Below are positions 1-12,811 of a stretch of 64,000 nt of DNA, piece after piece. The stretch lies in assembly GCA_963966185.1 (NCBI GenBank), contig CAWZYM010000333.1:155103-219102 (forward strand), written 5' to 3'. The position numbers and the translations under genes are program-made. Below the pieces are notes generated by a model. It searched no databases and was not told the origin of the DNA. It was given only the letters and a program-made list of their open reading frames with translations. Positions within the stretch are counted from its first letter, which is position 1; each line of letters opens with the position of its first letter. This DNA comes from Rhabditoides inermis (taxonomy: Eukaryota; Nematoda; Chromadorea; Rhabditida; Rhabditidae).

Positions 1-129
1 GCCCCCAACCATTGCAAACTACTTGCGAATGCCCTCCAACTACTTCGAACTACTTCGGAAACGGTTTTCGAAGAGACTGACCACGCCTATACACGGCGAG
101 ACAAAAACTCAACTAAGCAAAACGTGGCC

Positions 130-290
130 AGACTGCGGCAGGAATAAGAAAATGACGTCACTCGCGCATGTTATTCAGTGCGAGAGTGTGTTCATCGCGC
201 GAGAGTCAGATCATCATTAGAAATGAGCTCCACCAATCAAACTGATGGCCCCTCCCCTTTTCTTGTTCCTGCGGCTGCCCTGCCACTGTT
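130..290. mobile_element. Degenerate copy of the hairpin MITE found at 20755-21081
   Basis: This stretch of the RIC1 intron shares a core with the element at 20832-21018: CGCGCGAGAGTCAG, then TCATCAT, then AGCTCCACCAATCAAA, then a GGCCCC segment and GTTCCTGC. Only one half is well preserved. The similarity is visible directly; the MITE classification rests on the better copy. Confidence 0.6.
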
Positions 291-778
291 CTGTGGAAAG
301 GAAATGAGAGTCACAACAACTCCCAGGCAATTGGTACACAGGGAGCGAAGAGAAAGGAAAAGTGAGAATCAGTGAAAATCATTAAACACGGAAAATGTGA
401 AATGTATGTATCTCTCAATGTACATAACGTCTTCTAATGACCGTGAAAACTAATTCTGTGTTTGCCTGGATCAAAACTAATTGTAACCTGCTAAAAGTCA
501 ACTGATAAGCACGCAGAAATAGCTACAAACAAAACAATTCAACCACAATCATCTCTGCAGTTTTAGAGATACAAAAAGAGTGTCATAATAATCGAAAAAA
601 ATGAAGAAAAAATATATAAAGGAGCAACCATCGACTATCGACTAATTATCGAGCTAAACAGTGTTTTTGCCAGCGCTTAGCCCTTACGGTGTACCGTATG
701 CATTTGTTGTATGGTCAGGATATAGCGATACTGGATAAATGATTGATTGATTGATTCATCATCATCCCGCCCACCCAC

Positions 779-3700
779 CTTGATTGGCCAGTTCTGTGCG
801 AGGTACTCTCCGATGACCGCGTGGCTCGCCCACACAGAGTGCGGGGCGGCGGCCGCCGGCTGAAAAATAGAAGATGATCTGCACATCTTCCAATCATTTA
901 CAGTTACGTTTCAAAACTATTATTACTGCTCCGTTAACGCAATAATTCAATTGGCTCAATTGGCTGTTTATTCGCGTCATCGCTATAACAATAACGAAAT
1001 CAATTCGACGCTTTAAAGGAGCTACCACCACACCGAATCTCTCTCCTTCCCTCTTCCCCTTCCTCCCTCTAACCTCTCTCTCTCTCTCTCCCTCTCCCTC
1101 TCCCCCCTCCCCCTCTCCCTCCCTGCCCACCTCCCGACTCCTCGGTGGCGCCACGTACACCCGACTGCCGCACACCAGCACCTGCCGGCTACAGTGCTCC
1201 TGCAAACAGCATATTCTTCCTCTCCTCTCCAAGCGATACAATCAGTTGAACAGCACTGATTTCCTAGCACTGAAAGACTAGAAACAAAACATCTGCTAAT
1301 GTTACACATAATGAATCGCGTCAGTTCGTATCACTTTTCTTCATCCAACACAAAAACGATGTCCCGTGAGAAAAAAGTTTCAATCATCCATGATTTGCGA
1401 CACAATCATGTTGAGACCAATCTGAGTGCATCACAAAGTTACCTTTCACACTAACGTCTTACATACCACAAGTGACTCTCACCATGCGATTAGAATATTA
1501 ATACTTTAACTTACATGCAGTATCAAATATTCAGCGTTTCCCACCCAAGACGGGGTTATTCTCCCAGGCCCATCTCGCAATGTATTACTTCCTTGTTGTC
1601 AAACATTCCGCGTTTCCCACCCACCACGGGGTTATTCACACTTTCACGTCTCAATGTATCACTTCTTCGATCAACATTCTCAGAATCGCACCCACCATGA
1701 CGGGGTTATTCACACTCGCATGCAGTCATGATAAGTGTATAACTTCCTTGCATAATGATTCCGTGTCCCCCCCCCCACTTACCATGACGGGGTTGTTCAC
1801 ACTGGCGCTCCTTGCAATGGGTAGACAGGACAGGCCCCCGCTGCCGCCCATCCACAGCTCCAAGCCCTCCGCGCCCCACTCCACGCACGAGTAGAACGAG
1901 GTGCACGGGCCGAGCGACCTAGATAAGAGCGACCCGTATTACAGGAACAGTGGCGCATTATTTTGACCCCCAGTGCGATAGTTGACCCATTCAAATGCAA
2001 TCCATAAGGACGGAGCGACCTGAACTGCATTACAAATCCCACCCGAAAAAAATTTTCAATCGTCTATGACTCGTGGTACGTTCTTATTTGGACAATATAA
2101 CTTGGTTAGGAACAGTTTAAAAAACATATTGGGGTTGCAGTGGAGTGGCATACAGTGCTTTCTCATATACTCAAAACGCATTATTAGAGGGCTAAAAGGA
2201 AACTGAATCACTAATATATTACGCATCATTGTCACATTCGAATACAAAACAAGCGCACTTACCAATTGACCAACTGCTTCAATCAACGATCCAACTTCTC
2301 ATACACACCCGCCGAAAATACGCATCACACTTCTTCTAATAGCGCGCACGTGAATGCACATCAATGTGACGTCGAACATCTGATGACCAACACCAATTTT
2401 TTTCTACACATCATTCATTCTTCGACATTCCATAAATTCATTACCAGACTCACTGTCTGCGTAGACAACTTACAAAAAACCAGTTTAGTTCATCCATTCT
2501 CCCAATTCCATAAAATTGCGTGAATGACGACATAGTTTCGACGCTCATAATGACGTCAATTGTGATATTAATCCGTGTTATCTATTTTATCATATTTTTG
2601 TGTTTATTTGTTTTCCGATTACCGATTCTAATCACATTTGCCGTAATCGCTCTATTTATGGCGTTAATTCTCTTCTATATAGTATACACGGTGATAAATA
2701 TTATTAATTTACCAGACTCACTGCGTTGACAAATTACGATAAAACCAGTTTAAGTGTATCCATTCTCCCAGAAAATAAAATTGCGAGAATGACGACATTG
2801 TTTCGACGGTCATAATGACGTCACTTGTAATATTAAACCCCCACTACTCACTCGTCGACGCCCTCGAGTGAGCACCAGGTGCACGCGCCGAACGGACTGA
2901 ACACTGCCAGGGCGGGCGGCAGGGGGCGGGGCGGGGTGGGAGAGGACTGCAAGGATAGCAGTGATACGAGGGATATCCCTGGATGATGAATTTACCGGCA
3001 CATCGATTTCATCTGTACATGCATTGTATATTTGTCACATTTTTGATCCCCGGCAGTAATAAATAAATGAATAAATAGGGGGGATATGGGTCATGAATAG
3101 TAAAGGGATCGAGCGTGGATGAAAGTGCTGTGTTTTGTATGAGGGGACGGTGAGACACATCCGGAAGAGAGGGGCGGCAAAAGATGGTGATGGGCAAAGA
3201 TGGCAACGACGGGAAATGGCTACAATGCATATAATATAGGGGAGATGGAACAACGCGACGGATGAGAGAGCGAGAAGTGATGTACATCTTCACTCTCTCA
3301 GACCATTAATCGTTCCCGACACAACTTCATGAAAAATGCACACTACATCCTAATACTACATGCACATGGTTTGCCAGTAAATCTCATAGAACTCTACCCA
3401 CCTCAGCCCCTATCACTCCATTCGTCTCCCCTCCTCCTCCCGCTGCTCCCTGTCCCTTCCACACGCACGCGAACGCCGCGCCCGTGGGCAGCACCTGCAG
3501 ACGGCACGCGGGCCCGAGGCGGTTCAGCAACTCTGCAATGTTCATATATACGTGTACGTTATGTTACCCCCCCCCTCCCCACCCCTGTGATTGCAATGTC
3601 ATGTACAGTTTTAACGATACCGGATAAACCTCTGAACCTCTATTATGTTACGGCAGATAAACATTAGTATGTGCATGTCACACTGTCTGACAAGTGACAA

Positions 3701-4076
3701 GTGTTAAAAGTGACAAGTGACAACTGACAATTCGTAAAACACCATAAAAAATCACATCACACAATATCTACGTTTCCCACACCAGCTATTCACTATCGAC
3801 CGAAATGTACGATAATACAATTGTGCTTTCTTGCCACAACATAAAACAAACATTACTCACACATACATTGTAATAATGTCAGTACACCAAATACAAGACC
3901 AGAACAACCAACACATAAATGCATTGCTCCTCTCCTTCTCACCTACCCAATCTATCTAACAAAAAGAGATATTCACTGTCGACGTTTACTCCTACATTTA
4001 CTTTACTCCAACATCTCCTTCTCTTGCCCATCCACCGGGTCCATCCCAGACATGGTCTAGCGTCTAACCCACCTAC

Positions 4077-4115
<39 letters not shown>

Positions 4116-7100
4116 CTCTCCCCCACCGGGTCCGTCCCTGACAGTGAGTGGCACTCGGAATGTCTGCGCCACCGCCCCGTTCGAGTCGTCCACGTGATAG
4201 CCGCACACGTCGCCGCTGAACACAGAAAATATAATGATAATTTGAAAATCTGAGAAATGGGTAAAGGTACACTGTGCGCCTTCTATTATAATAAACACGG
4301 CAGACGCCACTGCCACGTAGAAGGAGGATCATGCTCGTGGAGTTATCAATAAACAAAAGAAAGTGTAGAACATTGCTGAATCCGCCCCAACAATATCACG
4401 GAAGATTGTGATGGATAATTAATTGTCAATGTGAACTATTTACTTACGTTCGTATTGAATTGTCTACACAACTCAATGAATATAACCAACTCGTGAAACA
4501 TAATGTTCACAAAATAAATTTGAAGTATCTAAAAAAAAATAGAATGCAAATATCTATGATCTCTCACTTTTTGGCAGTCAACATTCCATGTCCATCGCCA
4601 TCCACACATAATCAGAAGAAGAATGTTCATCGTAATATTAGAATGCCTCGAATCAAGCAATCAAGTAGCACATATATACACTTGATTCTAACAATTTCCC
4701 ACATTCACTTCACTAGCCGCAGGCGAATAGGATGTTTCCGAACACCGCGGAAAAAAATGGGGAAAAAGATTTAAGCCAAAAATCGACTCACTTTCCGCAC
4801 GCGAACATCATCATCCTGAACTTGTGGTTGACGTCGGTGCACACCGCGTCCCGCATCTGCTGCGCCCACACACCGAGCAGAGACTGAAAGCAACACTAAT
4901 TAGATCAGTCAATCAATCAATCACTCCATCATTTATCCGGAATCGATATATCTGAAAACTAGAAGTTGATAGTATTGACTATTACTTCGTTTTAGTTAGT
5001 TGTATTGCTTCGAGCTCACAAGGCACAGGTCAAGGATGATAAAAACGAATGTTCATTACTGCACAGAAATCAGCTCACACAAAATACGCATCACCTCCTT
5101 TACAATATAGCTTTTTAGAAAATACGCTAATACACACTGAAACTGAAAATTTAATGAATAGATGATTACGCCAAATTCTCCGAAAAATCTCAAAACACAA
5201 ATTATACGCCGGACGCCGCGCACCAAACACAAACACAACTTCGAGCGGGCGCCAATAGCGTTAACGATGCAGTGTCGACATCCTCATCTCCCATCCCCAT
5301 CACAGACACTCACATTAGGATGGAACCTACTCAAAGCATATACAGATACAACTCAAACAAGCATCAATGCGCAGCAACCAATATAATTCCCTCAATCTCT
5401 TAATCACAGCGACACTCACATTGGGATGGAAGCGCGGGTCGATTATTTTATAAACCACAAAACATACGCAGAGCGAAAGCGCAGCAATAGTGATCCTCGA
5501 CATCCTCATATCCCATCCCCATCACATACTCACGTTGGGATGGAAGCGCGGGTCGGTGCTGGTGAGGAGGGCGGCGCGGCCGTCGCTCAGCACGCAGCAG
5601 AAGCCGCCGATGAGGGGCGCATAGGCCGCGTCCGCGATGCAGCCAGACGAGAGGAACTCTTCTGCAAGAAAGTACTGCTCACAATTATCCAACTATAATA
5701 CCTTCATATTTCGAATATTGTAAAAAGACACACAATACAACAGACACTCACGCTTGCTCTGCAGTTGGTCGTGTGCGAAGGGCACCTGAAAAAAGGATAC
5801 ACATTAGAAGAATCAAATCTCATCGTTCATCTCCTCCTCTCTCTTTCTTCCGATCGCAGGAAGGAGCAGAAAGCCATTTTTTCTTTCAAACTTTTACAAA
5901 ACGCGCATTTACTTTTCCAACTTTTCACGGGACACATGGAAAAGTGGGGGGAAATGCCTACCACCCTTCAATACCGTTCCTGCTCATGTTCTCACTATAC
6001 GCAAGGAGCACTCTCTTCTCTTTGCTCTTCAAAACACACCGTTTCTTGCGGAAGTAGTTTGAAAGTAACCCATCTCATTCCGGAACCAGAATCATTATAG
6101 CAACAAGCATAACACCCTCACTTCGTACCTTACAGCTCTCTTTCTCTCTCTCTCTCTCACACTCAGCGACATAGCGTCATTGCATAACACTCTCCCTGGG
6201 TACCTTGCTGCTGTCTTTCTCTCTCTCTCTCTCACTCAGCCACAGTTGCCAGGTACATTCCATGCCCCCTCGCCGACCTTGCTGTTCTCTTTCTCCCTCA
6301 TCAGTTGGCATAGACATAACACCCTCCTCGCCGACCTTGCTGATCTGGAACGAGTAGTCGGCGTCGAGCTGGCCTGTCCAGGAGATGCGATGCGCGAACC
6401 CGTTCCGCAGACACACCAGCATTTCGTCGCGCAGCGGTACCACGCTGCAAGCGGCAAGCATAGAGTAATATTGTAAATAAAATAAGTAATAGAGTAATAT
6501 CGTACTATTGTATGTATAAGCGGAGGTAAGAGAGAAGCACCACTTTGAGATTCCCAAAATTGTTCATATCAAATCCAGTACAAGTGAATAGGTGTTATCA
6601 GTAGCAGTAATAGTTTGTAATAATAGCAATACAGTTCGTAACTTCCTTGATTCTTATACTATTCCAGAATGATGTTACCTGCCAACATCAACATGCAAAC
6701 AGACATAACAAATACCACACGGATCACGCGGGCTGGGCAGCAAGCTGCTAGTAACAGAGTAGCCAGTAACCAGTAATCATCGACAATATTATAACCAATA
6801 AGCAACAAGTACGTAAAGATTTGATTCGATGGTCATATGCAGGTTAAAACACAGCTCCATAGCGAGACATTCACGAGATTCTGTATAAACCTTTTGATTT
6901 CGATTTGAAGTGAGCAGTAATCATGGGCACCCACCACGCGGGCTGGGCGGCTAGCGACACGACGACGGCGAGCGAGAGGCCGCACGACGGGCGCTGGTCG
7001 CGGATGAACGACTCGTTCGACGAACTGAAAACAGTATTGCGTTGTGTATATTGTGATAAGGATTGTGACACTGTTTGTATTGTGTACATATTGTATGGTG

Positions 7101-8268
7101 ACACCATGTTCTGCTTCTGCCACTGCACAGTCAAACGACTCGTTCAACAGCCTGCTAGGAGAATAGTGTGAATTAAAGTAGAAAAATCGAACATCAAGAA
7201 ACGTCCGACTCGCAATATGTTTCGCGCATGAATATACTCAAACCGCGAAAGAAACGTTACAATAACACAGTGCAATTGGAACGTCAAAAATAGATCCAAT
7301 GATCACTAGCAATTCCAGCAAGGACATACCGAGAAACCTATTTCTATTTCATGTAAACAGTCAAGCACGTTCATAAAGAAACCCCAGAGCGCTGATTTTG
7401 AACTAATAAGAACAGAAGGAATTGCAATCGCCGAGTGATTGGACTGTTCGAACAAGTGTTGTCGGCTTGAGAAGCCAAGATTTCAAAAACATTGCCGAAT
7501 GATACGGCGAATATTGAAAGCACTACTACGATCACGTCAACGAGTGGACTGACCGCTGGTAGGCGTGCTCGCTGGAGTCGACGAGTTGCCAGCACGCCTC
7601 GCCGCCGCCCTCCACCGAGAACAGGAACACGTGGTTGCGCTGCGTCTGCAACGAGAAATATCATGCAAACAGCGCGGCGACGACGTCAGCAAATCGAGAC
7701 GGTGACAGCATGCGATCAAAATCAAATACTACAAGAAAAAGCGCAACGTTGATATTATACTACAAATAAGTTTCACATCGATACTACTAATGAAGTATGA
7801 TAACAATCATTACAATGAAACACTCACAGTAACGGCGAGTGTGGTGGTGTCGTAGCGCCAGTAGAGGTCGACGAACGCGCCCTTCTCCAACACCTCGGAC
7901 GGCGAGCGGCGGAACACACAAAGCAGCAGGTGCGGCTATAGAAGAACAACTCATAATGACATACGCTGAGTGCACTGCCACAACTCGTAGGGAAACGAGT
8001 ACAGATCAGTTGCAAAAGAACACGATAAGGACCACGAACGAAACCATTGCCACACTCACGTTGGCGAGGTAGACGAAGAGCGAGGTGGGCGTGGCGGCGG
8101 CGATGAGCGTGCGCTCCCGGTTGCCGCGCACAGACACCACCGCCTCCTCCACGTCGGCGCTCAGACGCAGCGGCGTCTCCTTCCCCACCTACGTTTCTCC
8201 GTTACGTTTGAAGTCTATTCATAACGTACAACGTATGTATAAGAAAGCCCTCTTACCGGATAAAACAT
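779..8268 (-). CDS. ric1: RIC1 homolog, N-terminal part (partial at left edge)
   Basis: Encodes the WD40/beta-propeller part of Ric1, which with Rgp1 forms the Golgi guanine-nucleotide exchange factor for Rab6. Exons in transcription order: 8257-8268, 8060-8188, 7828-7935, 7554-7645, 6935-7024, 6336-6444, 5752-5785, 5534-5661, 4792-4883, 4143-4215, 3402-3530, 2852-2946, 1783-1918, 1131-1199, 779-859. All have GT/AG borders and the phases join without a break to give 459 codons. The start MFYP matches the short N-terminus of the family. Family-like stretches include PLRDEMLVC, IGGFCCVLSDGRAALLT, DVNHKFRMMMFAC, SCVEWGAEGLELW and YLAQNWPIK. Ric1 proteins are usually about 1,400 residues, so about two thirds should lie to the left of the window. 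Exon 11 uses the second of two AG acceptors and its 3' limit is the least certain. Introns hold tandem duplications and transposon relics (separate entries). Family recognition is from memory of human RIC1, not from a search. Confidence 0.88.
1500..1805. repeat. Tandem array seeded by the 3' end of a RIC1 exon
   Basis: About four units of roughly 72-90 bp each contain ACGGGGTTATTCACACT or a close variant, near 1543, 1618, 1692 and 1785. The rightmost unit is the true 3' end of the exon 1783-1918 with its splice donor. The others lie downstream in the intron and keep donor-like sequence, for example GTGGGTG on the minus strand near 1690. Confidence 0.8.
2441..2835. repeat. Direct duplication of about 125 bp next to a splice donor
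   Basis: The segment starting TTACCAGACTCACTG at about 2441 and running through GACGTCAATTGT recurs from about 2709 to 2835 with small changes. The second copy abuts the donor region of the RIC1 exon 2852-2946. About 140 bp of AT-rich sequence separates the copies. I see no coding potential in either. Confidence 0.8.
2976..3078 (+). mobile_element. 5'-truncated LINE 3' tail
   Basis: The sequence from GGATGATGAATTTACCGGCA to a TAAATAAATGAATAAATA tail matches the 3' end of the LINE at 24079-24180 (GATGATAAACTTACCGACAC to GAAATAAATAAA). A shared 3' tail with a short A/T-rich repeat and no upstream element is the usual form of a truncated LINE insertion. It sits in a RIC1 intron, antisense to the gene. 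Confidence 0.72.
5279..5560. repeat. Three tandem copies of a RIC1 exon end plus donor
   Basis: The block CCCATCCCCATCACA followed by CTCAC and GGATGGAA occurs near 5288, 5410 (partial) and 5510. The copy near 5425 also carries GATGGAAGCGCGGGTCG, identical to the true exon end near 5539. Spacing is about 110-115 bp. The rightmost copy is the genuine 3' end of the exon 5534-5661 on the minus strand; the others are in the intron downstream of it. Confidence 0.8.
6105..6350. repeat. Tandem copies of a RIC1 exon end with splice donor
   Basis: CATAACACCCTC-like starts followed by (GT)ACCTTGCTG or GACCTTGCTG recur near 6108, 6183, 6268 and 6318, each with a CT-rich run and a CACTCAGC-like segment. 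On the minus strand the units read as CAGCAAG followed by a GT donor. The rightmost unit is the real end of the exon 6336-6444. Unit spacing is about 50-85 bp. Confidence 0.75.
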
Positions 8269-8590
8269 TGTGAGAGCGGCAGCGACAACGACACCGCGCA
8301 GGTAGGGCGAAACGTGGCTATTGTTCTTATGTGGAATACGACTTTAATTTGAGCAGCTAGCCGAACAGATGATTCATTCCTGCAATCAATTAACTAGTTA
8401 CGTGAAATGCAACATTTGTGTAACATCGAGAAACGGCAAAAAGTGATGGAAAGAAATGATATATATATATTTTTTTAAAAAGCTCATATTTCGCAAAGGA
8501 GCGACACTATTCGAAATCAATTCGTCATTGGAGCAAATTAGCATGCGGCCACAGCTGTTTTCACCTAGCAAATCTGATTGTACTAAAATT

Positions 8591-8886
8591 ATCTTTTAAA
8601 AGGACTTCCGTAAGAGAAGAGTTTGTGTTACTCAACGTAATGCAACAAAAGCTCATGCATTTTATCAATCGAAATAGTAAACAAACCTGCTCTTTCTGCA
8701 ATAAAAACTAATGCGAGCAAATGTTGTATGTCGGGAAATTGATTTCGGTATCCGATCGATTATATATAACTTGTTGAACTATTGGAGCAGGTTTGTGTAC
8801 TATTTCGATTGATAAAATGCATGAGCTTTTGTTGCATTACGTTGAGTAACACAAACTCTTCTCTTACGGAAGTCCTTTTAAAAGAT
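8591..8886. mobile_element. Fold-back (long inverted repeat) element, family A
   Basis: Left arm 8591-8692 and right arm 8784-8886 are near-perfect reverse complements. Both contain CTCATGCATTTTATCAATCG, or its complement, and AACCTGCTC. The loop is about 90 bp. No open frame is present. Related arms occur at 21338-21430, 29047-29160 and, as a full element, at 36714-37092. It lies just upstream of the RIC1 start codon. Confidence 0.88.
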
Positions 8887-9094
8887 AATGAATGTACTTT
8901 TATTAGATTTCATATAAAATCTATCTACATTAAAATGAACCACAAAACATTTTTTTAAAGAAATCCAACAGTTCACCACGTTGTTGAGTCCAAAATTGTA
9001 TACAATTTGCAAAAAATGAGTTTAGGTATTGCTGATGGGAAAATTTACAAATCCAATGTCATTTCTATGTAAAATCATATATTACAAAATGTTT

Positions 9095-9168
9095 GCCACC
9101 AGCCGGAACCGAACTCGAGCCATGTGTCTCAACGAGCGCAATCGCTAACCACAACACTACTATGCGCG
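9095..9168 (-). mobile_element. tRNA-like SINE head or tRNA relic
   Basis: On the minus strand the sequence contains a box-A-like GTGGTTAGCGATTGCGC and, after about 17 bases, a box-B-like GAGTTCGGTTCCGGC. These are spaced like an RNA polymerase III internal promoter. Acceptor-stem pairing is not evident, so I read it as a tRNA-derived element and not a tRNA gene. Confidence 0.5.
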
Positions 9169-9519
9169 CGGCAGAGCACGCGATCTAAACGATATCAGTG
9201 CAATCCACAGGCAGTGCGGATTGTGCACCTCTTGTCTGCTGGAGGCAGCCGGTGCGCGCCACCCCCCCCCCCCCTAGAAAACGATCCGTACACGGGGGAT
9301 TGCCTGCCCCTCAGGGGGCGCGCGCGCGTATCTCGCTTCCTACAACAGCTAGCGTTATCAAAATCGAAACGTAACCATTTTCTAACATCCTGATAACATC
9401 TATCAGCATCACATTGTTCTCGCAAAGATTCTAAGGGACCTTTCGTTCAGTCGCCTTTTGCCGATTCTAGCGCGCGACTAGGGTTAACACAAACCAACCA
9501 GCGCTGCCGCGCTGGTTGT

Positions 9520-10720
9520 AATTTCAGTACAATTTTAGTAAAAAGCGCAGTTTGTGATTTTTTACTACAGAAGTTCTAAAATTTTACTAAAGCAGCTTGC
9601 AAGATGGTTGAAAAAAGTGAAAAAAAACGAGAAAAAAAACGGAGAAAAAGGACAAAAAAATGACAAAAACTCCACTTGATTTTTGTCAAAAATGAATTTT
9701 TTTCACTTTTTTTCAAAAAAAAATTCATTTTTTTTTGTCCTTTTTCTCCGTTTTTTTTCTCGTTTTTTTTTCACTTTTTTCAACCATCTTGCAAGCTGCT
9801 TAAAAGTCGTGATCTTCTTTACTAAAATCGAAGCGCACCAGTTTAGTGAAATTTTAGTAAAATTTTAGTACCGAAATTCAGATGGTATTCATGGTCCCGG
9901 CACGAAAACATTCAAATTTACCGTACGATTTATGTTTTTACATGCTGTTAACTAATGTCAGCTGTTTGTTTTGTTTATCTTTTTAATGTTTTATGTTGTT
10001 TTATTTCGTAAATAAACATTGTCCGTAAACTTAAAAACATTCAGGCGATGTCTACTGTGATGAAATGCTGTGCGTCGTCGAATTCTACGTGCGGCAACCA
10101 GCTGGATTCGAGATGAAAGGTAGGATACTTCTCATTGTTTGTATGAAATGTTTTTGTATGAAAAAACAATCTGTTTTGTCTTTGTCATTCTCACTACATG
10201 TAGTTCATATTATTCAGTTTCACTGTGTAACTGAATGTTTTCAGTGTGTCTACGCGTTGTGAGCAATATGACAGTGAAGAAGACAATGATGTGAGGCGAG
10301 AGAGCGAATCGACGTCGGCAACAAGAAACACACTCTGCGAAGCACAAGAATCCTTCATCAAAAATCAAGACAAGCTAAAAGACTGTGAACATAAACAACT
10401 TCTGTTCTTCTATTGCATTATGCCAAGTAATAAATATTATACCAAGCAAATGTGTTTGTGTTTGAATTTGAACACGTGGCATTAGTATCACTATCTGCAA
10501 AAAATAAGTGTTTAATCGACAATCGCACCCGTTACGGAGCCCATTTTCATTTAGAAAAGTACTAAAATTTTAGTCGGCAAACGCTAAAATTTTAGTAATG
10601 AAACACTAAAATTTTAGTAAGGAAAAACTAAAATTTCAGTAAAAAGTGTGAAATTTCTTTACTAAAATTGTAGCTATTTTTTTAGTAACGAAACGCTAAA
10701 ATTTTAGTAACGCGGACTTT
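9520..10720. mobile_element. Probable element bounded by CTAAAATTTTAG palindrome clusters
   Basis: Palindromic CTAAAATTTTAG and variants such as TGAAATTTTAGTAAA cluster at 9525-9880 and again at 10555-10720, at least ten copies in all. The left cluster encloses an A/T-rich inverted repeat (9594-9655 against 9735-9803, arms ending in AAGATGGTTGAAAAAAGTG and its complement). Between the clusters lies a possible coding exon. Target duplications were not found, so the element limits are a guess. Confidence 0.5.
10029..10484 (+). other. Two possible small coding exons, unrecognised
   Basis: After an ATTCAG acceptor, 10029-10120 reads DVYCDEMLCVVEFYVRQPAG and further, ending at a GTAGGA donor. After a TTTCAG acceptor near 10245, a second open stretch carries STRCEQYDSEEDNDVRRES and runs to a stop near 10485. 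The donor phase of the first does not join the open frame of the second, so this may be a relic inside the surrounding repeat element. I do not recognise either piece. Confidence 0.25.
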
Positions 10721-10907
10721 ACCGAGCATTCTGTCTTTTTTTTCAATTTGTTTGGTTTGTTGCCTATTCGTATTGTTTTGTAATTGTTCAATCGATGTGT
10801 TCTGTTTCACGCGCATCTTCATTGATAGATTGAAGCTTGCGCCCTTCAAATCACATCATTATTCAAAGCATTTTCGTGTTTTCATTTGTTCTCTGTTCTC
10901 CCTACAG

Positions 10908-10984
10908 ATCGGCCGTTTTCCGTACGGACCACCCGACAGACCGACCGCCCATCCGTCACCATCACCACAAGGGACTGGGACAAG
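10908..10984 (+). other. Probable 5' untranslated exon of the SH2-kinase gene
   Basis: The stretch between a CCTACAG acceptor and a GTGAGT donor lies upstream of the kinase start. A second acceptor, CACGCAG at 11026, opens the exon that contains the start codon. A TAG in frame six bases before the ATG at 11046 shows that translation begins there, so this exon would be non-coding. Confidence 0.45.
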
Positions 10985-11045
10985 GTGAGTGCGACAAATT
11001 GTTCTTTTATTTTTGCTCACGCAGTGCAAGCGAGCGAAGTAGGCG

Positions 11046-11896
11046 ATGCGCGGAGAAGTCGGTGGCCAGATGGCTACCGTGGCGGACAACGAGGTGTGTA
11101 GCACGTCCTTCCTTGTTGTATTCATGATTTGTTTCAGGAGGACGATGCTGCAGAAGAAGCTCAGCTCCCGGTGAGACACAAGACACAGTCTTAGGACTCC
11201 GTTTCAGACAATAAGTTCGCATTTCAGACAATATGGGTTCATGACGATGCAGAGGCGACGGCAGAGTTCCAGATGGAGGAGGAGACGTTCAAGCTGGAGA
11301 ACGCCATTGGCGGGTCATGTGATCGTGAAAGGTGTGTTCCGTTACGATCGCATCGAAGTTTTTCTATATCCCTAGGCCCACGAGAACTGCTCGGGCAGAG
11401 CAAGCGCTGCTGGTTCGACTGGGAATCCAGTTCAACAACTCGGTCAAGAAGGTGAATTTTGGATTGCGCTTGTAATTCCCTCTCTCTCTCTCTCTCTCTC
11501 TCTCGTTTTCTATTTCTCTGCCTTCTCACTTTTATCTCACTTTCTCATCTCTCATCCATCTCAGATTGGAAATAATGGTTGCCGATTACTTAGCACCTCA
11601 TCGAGCTTCCGGCCTGTTCCACTGTCGCAGACGTTCTTGTGCTGTGCGGATCGTCTACCAGGTTGTCTAATCTTTCGTTGTCTTCCTTGTACTTTTTTTC
11701 AGATCTCTTGTGACGTATGCTGTCTACGAAAAGGTGTTCAGGGCCGATCCCAAAGTGAGTGACAAGTGACAGTGACAGTGAGTGACAAGTGACAGAGGGG
11801 TTTCCACTCGTTTGCAGGACCGTCTATATCAGATGAAGTCAAAGCATGGCGTCGTCTCGCTCTCCGTGTTTGCTACGTTCGCTCCGGTACTGTTTC

Positions 11897-11955
<59 letters not shown>

Positions 11956-12768
11956 CTCCCCTCTTCCCCTTTCCTCTCATTTAACCGTTTAGAACGATCT
12001 GATTGCCCGTCTTCCGCCTCCTCATGTTGACCACGTGCACTATCACGTGTTCTCCAGTCGCCACGAGGACCGGTAAGTGGTTATCATCTTGAGTCGTAGT
12101 CGGCCTCGTGGAAACAAGTTCCTCAAAACGATTTCCAAACTTCCATAGACCCCGTTCTGTCAACGATACTTGTGAAGCAAGTGACGACAAGACTGATCAC
12201 CCTTTTGTATTGATTTTTTTTGGATTACAGTTACTTGCTGACAAGCGCTGGCGTCTTCTACTTTCGCCCATTCGCCCACTCTGGTGGAAAACTAGTGCTC
12301 GTGGTCCGAAATGGCGACGACGTCAGCAAGTACTCTGTCAAGGTGAGAGGGAGAGAGAGCGAAGGGGAGGGGGGGGGGGGGGGAGGAGAGGGAGACAGAG
12401 AGCGTGTGTGAGAGATTTCTGTTGAGATGGGCCCATGGGAGCTGTCTCCACTGGCCGCATCTGCAAAGTTCCCTTCGTTTCCGTCGATCGAAGCCTTCAT
12501 CGACTTCTACAAGACCCACCCTCTTCCTTGTTCTGCCATGCTAGTAGGCGGAGTGGAGCGACCTGGAGACCCGCATGTGCTAGTAAGTTATTGGTTGTCC
12601 AACTAGATGATAGGGATTAGTGTAGAGTGTAGGCTTGCGTCGGTTAACTGCAAAATGAGTAATATGATAGACTGTTTCAGTGGGCGACCGTGCGGAGCAT
12701 CCGATCGCTCGACGGAAAGTACTCATTGGGACAGTACAAGAAAAACGATGTTGCTATCAAGGTAAACA

Positions 12769-12811
<43 letters not shown>

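Noticed and set aside
4460..4774. Plus-strand open frame in a RIC1 intron
   Set aside because: AT-rich with no coding bias, inside an intron of a well-supported gene on the other strand.
11565..11670. Alternative kinase exon ending VYQ before the GTTGTC donor
   Set aside because: It reads well for a short stretch but gives a stop or the wrong phase into 11703-11754; the donor after 11638 keeps the frame.
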